Source of the DNA: an uncultured Parabacteroides sp.
GTDB taxonomy: Bacteria; Bacteroidota; Bacteroidia; Bacteroidales; Tannerellaceae
Direction of reading: 5' to 3'
DNA: 52,213 nucleotides
NCBI RefSeq assembly: GCF_947855115.1
Contig: NZ_CANTZW010000030.1
Location: 1 to 52,213 of the forward strand
The translations under genes were made by a program, and so were the position numbers. Below are positions 52,192 to 52,213 of this stretch, piece after piece (position 1 is the first letter of the stretch; each line of letters begins with the position of its first letter). Below the pieces are notes generated by a model. The model was not told the DNA's origin, ran no database searches, and saw nothing but the letters and a program-made list of their open reading frames with translations.

Positions 52192-52213
52192 ATGCAAAAA
52201 GAAACAGTAACAT
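52192..52213 (+). CDS. Start of a gene cut by the window end, possibly an integrase
   Basis: ATG at 52192 followed by codons for Gln-Lys-Glu-Thr-Val-Thr. Too short to classify from its own sequence. The integrase suggestion rests on the shared leader only. Confidence 0.4.

Overview
The window reads as accessory DNA from a member of the Bacteroidales (Bacteroides, Phocaeicola, Parabacteroides or a close relative). Evidence is the Bacteroidetes promoter form TAnnTTTG ahead of several genes, few Shine-Dalgarno sites, several tyrosine integrases with Bacteroides-type catalytic boxes, and MobC/relaxase modules typical of integrative mobilizable elements. I see no tRNA, rRNA, CRISPR array or core housekeeping gene. 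Base composition changes sharply: about 1-8.7 kb is GC-richer, about 9-31 kb is strongly AT-rich.

Layout. (1) 1-7.5 kb: one mobilizable element with the 3' part of an integrase, an AAA ATPase with a nuclease-like tail, small hypotheticals, an excisionase-like HTH protein, an oriT-like region, MobC, a relaxase and a membrane protein. (2) 7.5-9.0 kb: a second tyrosine recombinase followed by two inverted 21-bp sites about 154 bp apart that enclose promoter-like boxes. This looks like an invertible promoter. (3) 9.05-28.25 kb: one long + strand operon closed by a strong terminator. It encodes a papain-like (C39-like) peptidase, two dynamin-like GTPases, an Hsp70-like ATPase, an E2-like protein with tandem 49-residue repeats, a JAMM/JAB protease joined through a membrane helix to Ig-like domains, a ThiF/E1-like enzyme, many small membrane proteins with a shared D-x-G-x-I tag or a GYF_2-like domain, a PrsW-like protease, a sigma-like factor with a putative antagonist, and an M48 protease. 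(4) 28.3-31 kb: a secreted repeat protein, a small cytoplasmic protein, a broken gene and a frameshifted WG-repeat-like gene. (5) 31.4-33.7 kb: a second, decaying oriT-MobC-relaxase-membrane module. (6) 33.8-46.6 kb: a nine-gene minus-strand defence operon: XRE regulator, GIY-YIG protein, HsdM, Fic, HsdS, a Septu-like ATPase/HNH pair, HsdR and an HD-Hsp90-like ATPase. (7) 46.6-52.2 kb: a possible non-coding transcript, a multi-HTH protein, a third integrase, a broken RhuM-like gene, a membrane protein, a possible HEPN-like protein, and the first codons of another gene whose leader resembles that of the third integrase.

The most interesting part is region 3 together with its switch. E1-like, E2-like and JAB proteins are the core of a ubiquitin-like conjugation/deconjugation pathway. 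Here they are linked to two dynamin-like GTPases, an Hsp70-like ATPase, membrane proteases and a sigma/anti-sigma-like pair, and the whole set appears to sit behind an invertible promoter. I recognise the individual families but do not know this complete arrangement as a described system. A membrane-associated defence or envelope-stress role is inference. No obvious stand-alone ubiquitin-like protein is visible.

Several genes between 22 and 50 kb carry single-base deletions relative to an intact frame, so either real decay/slippage or sequencing indels must be considered.
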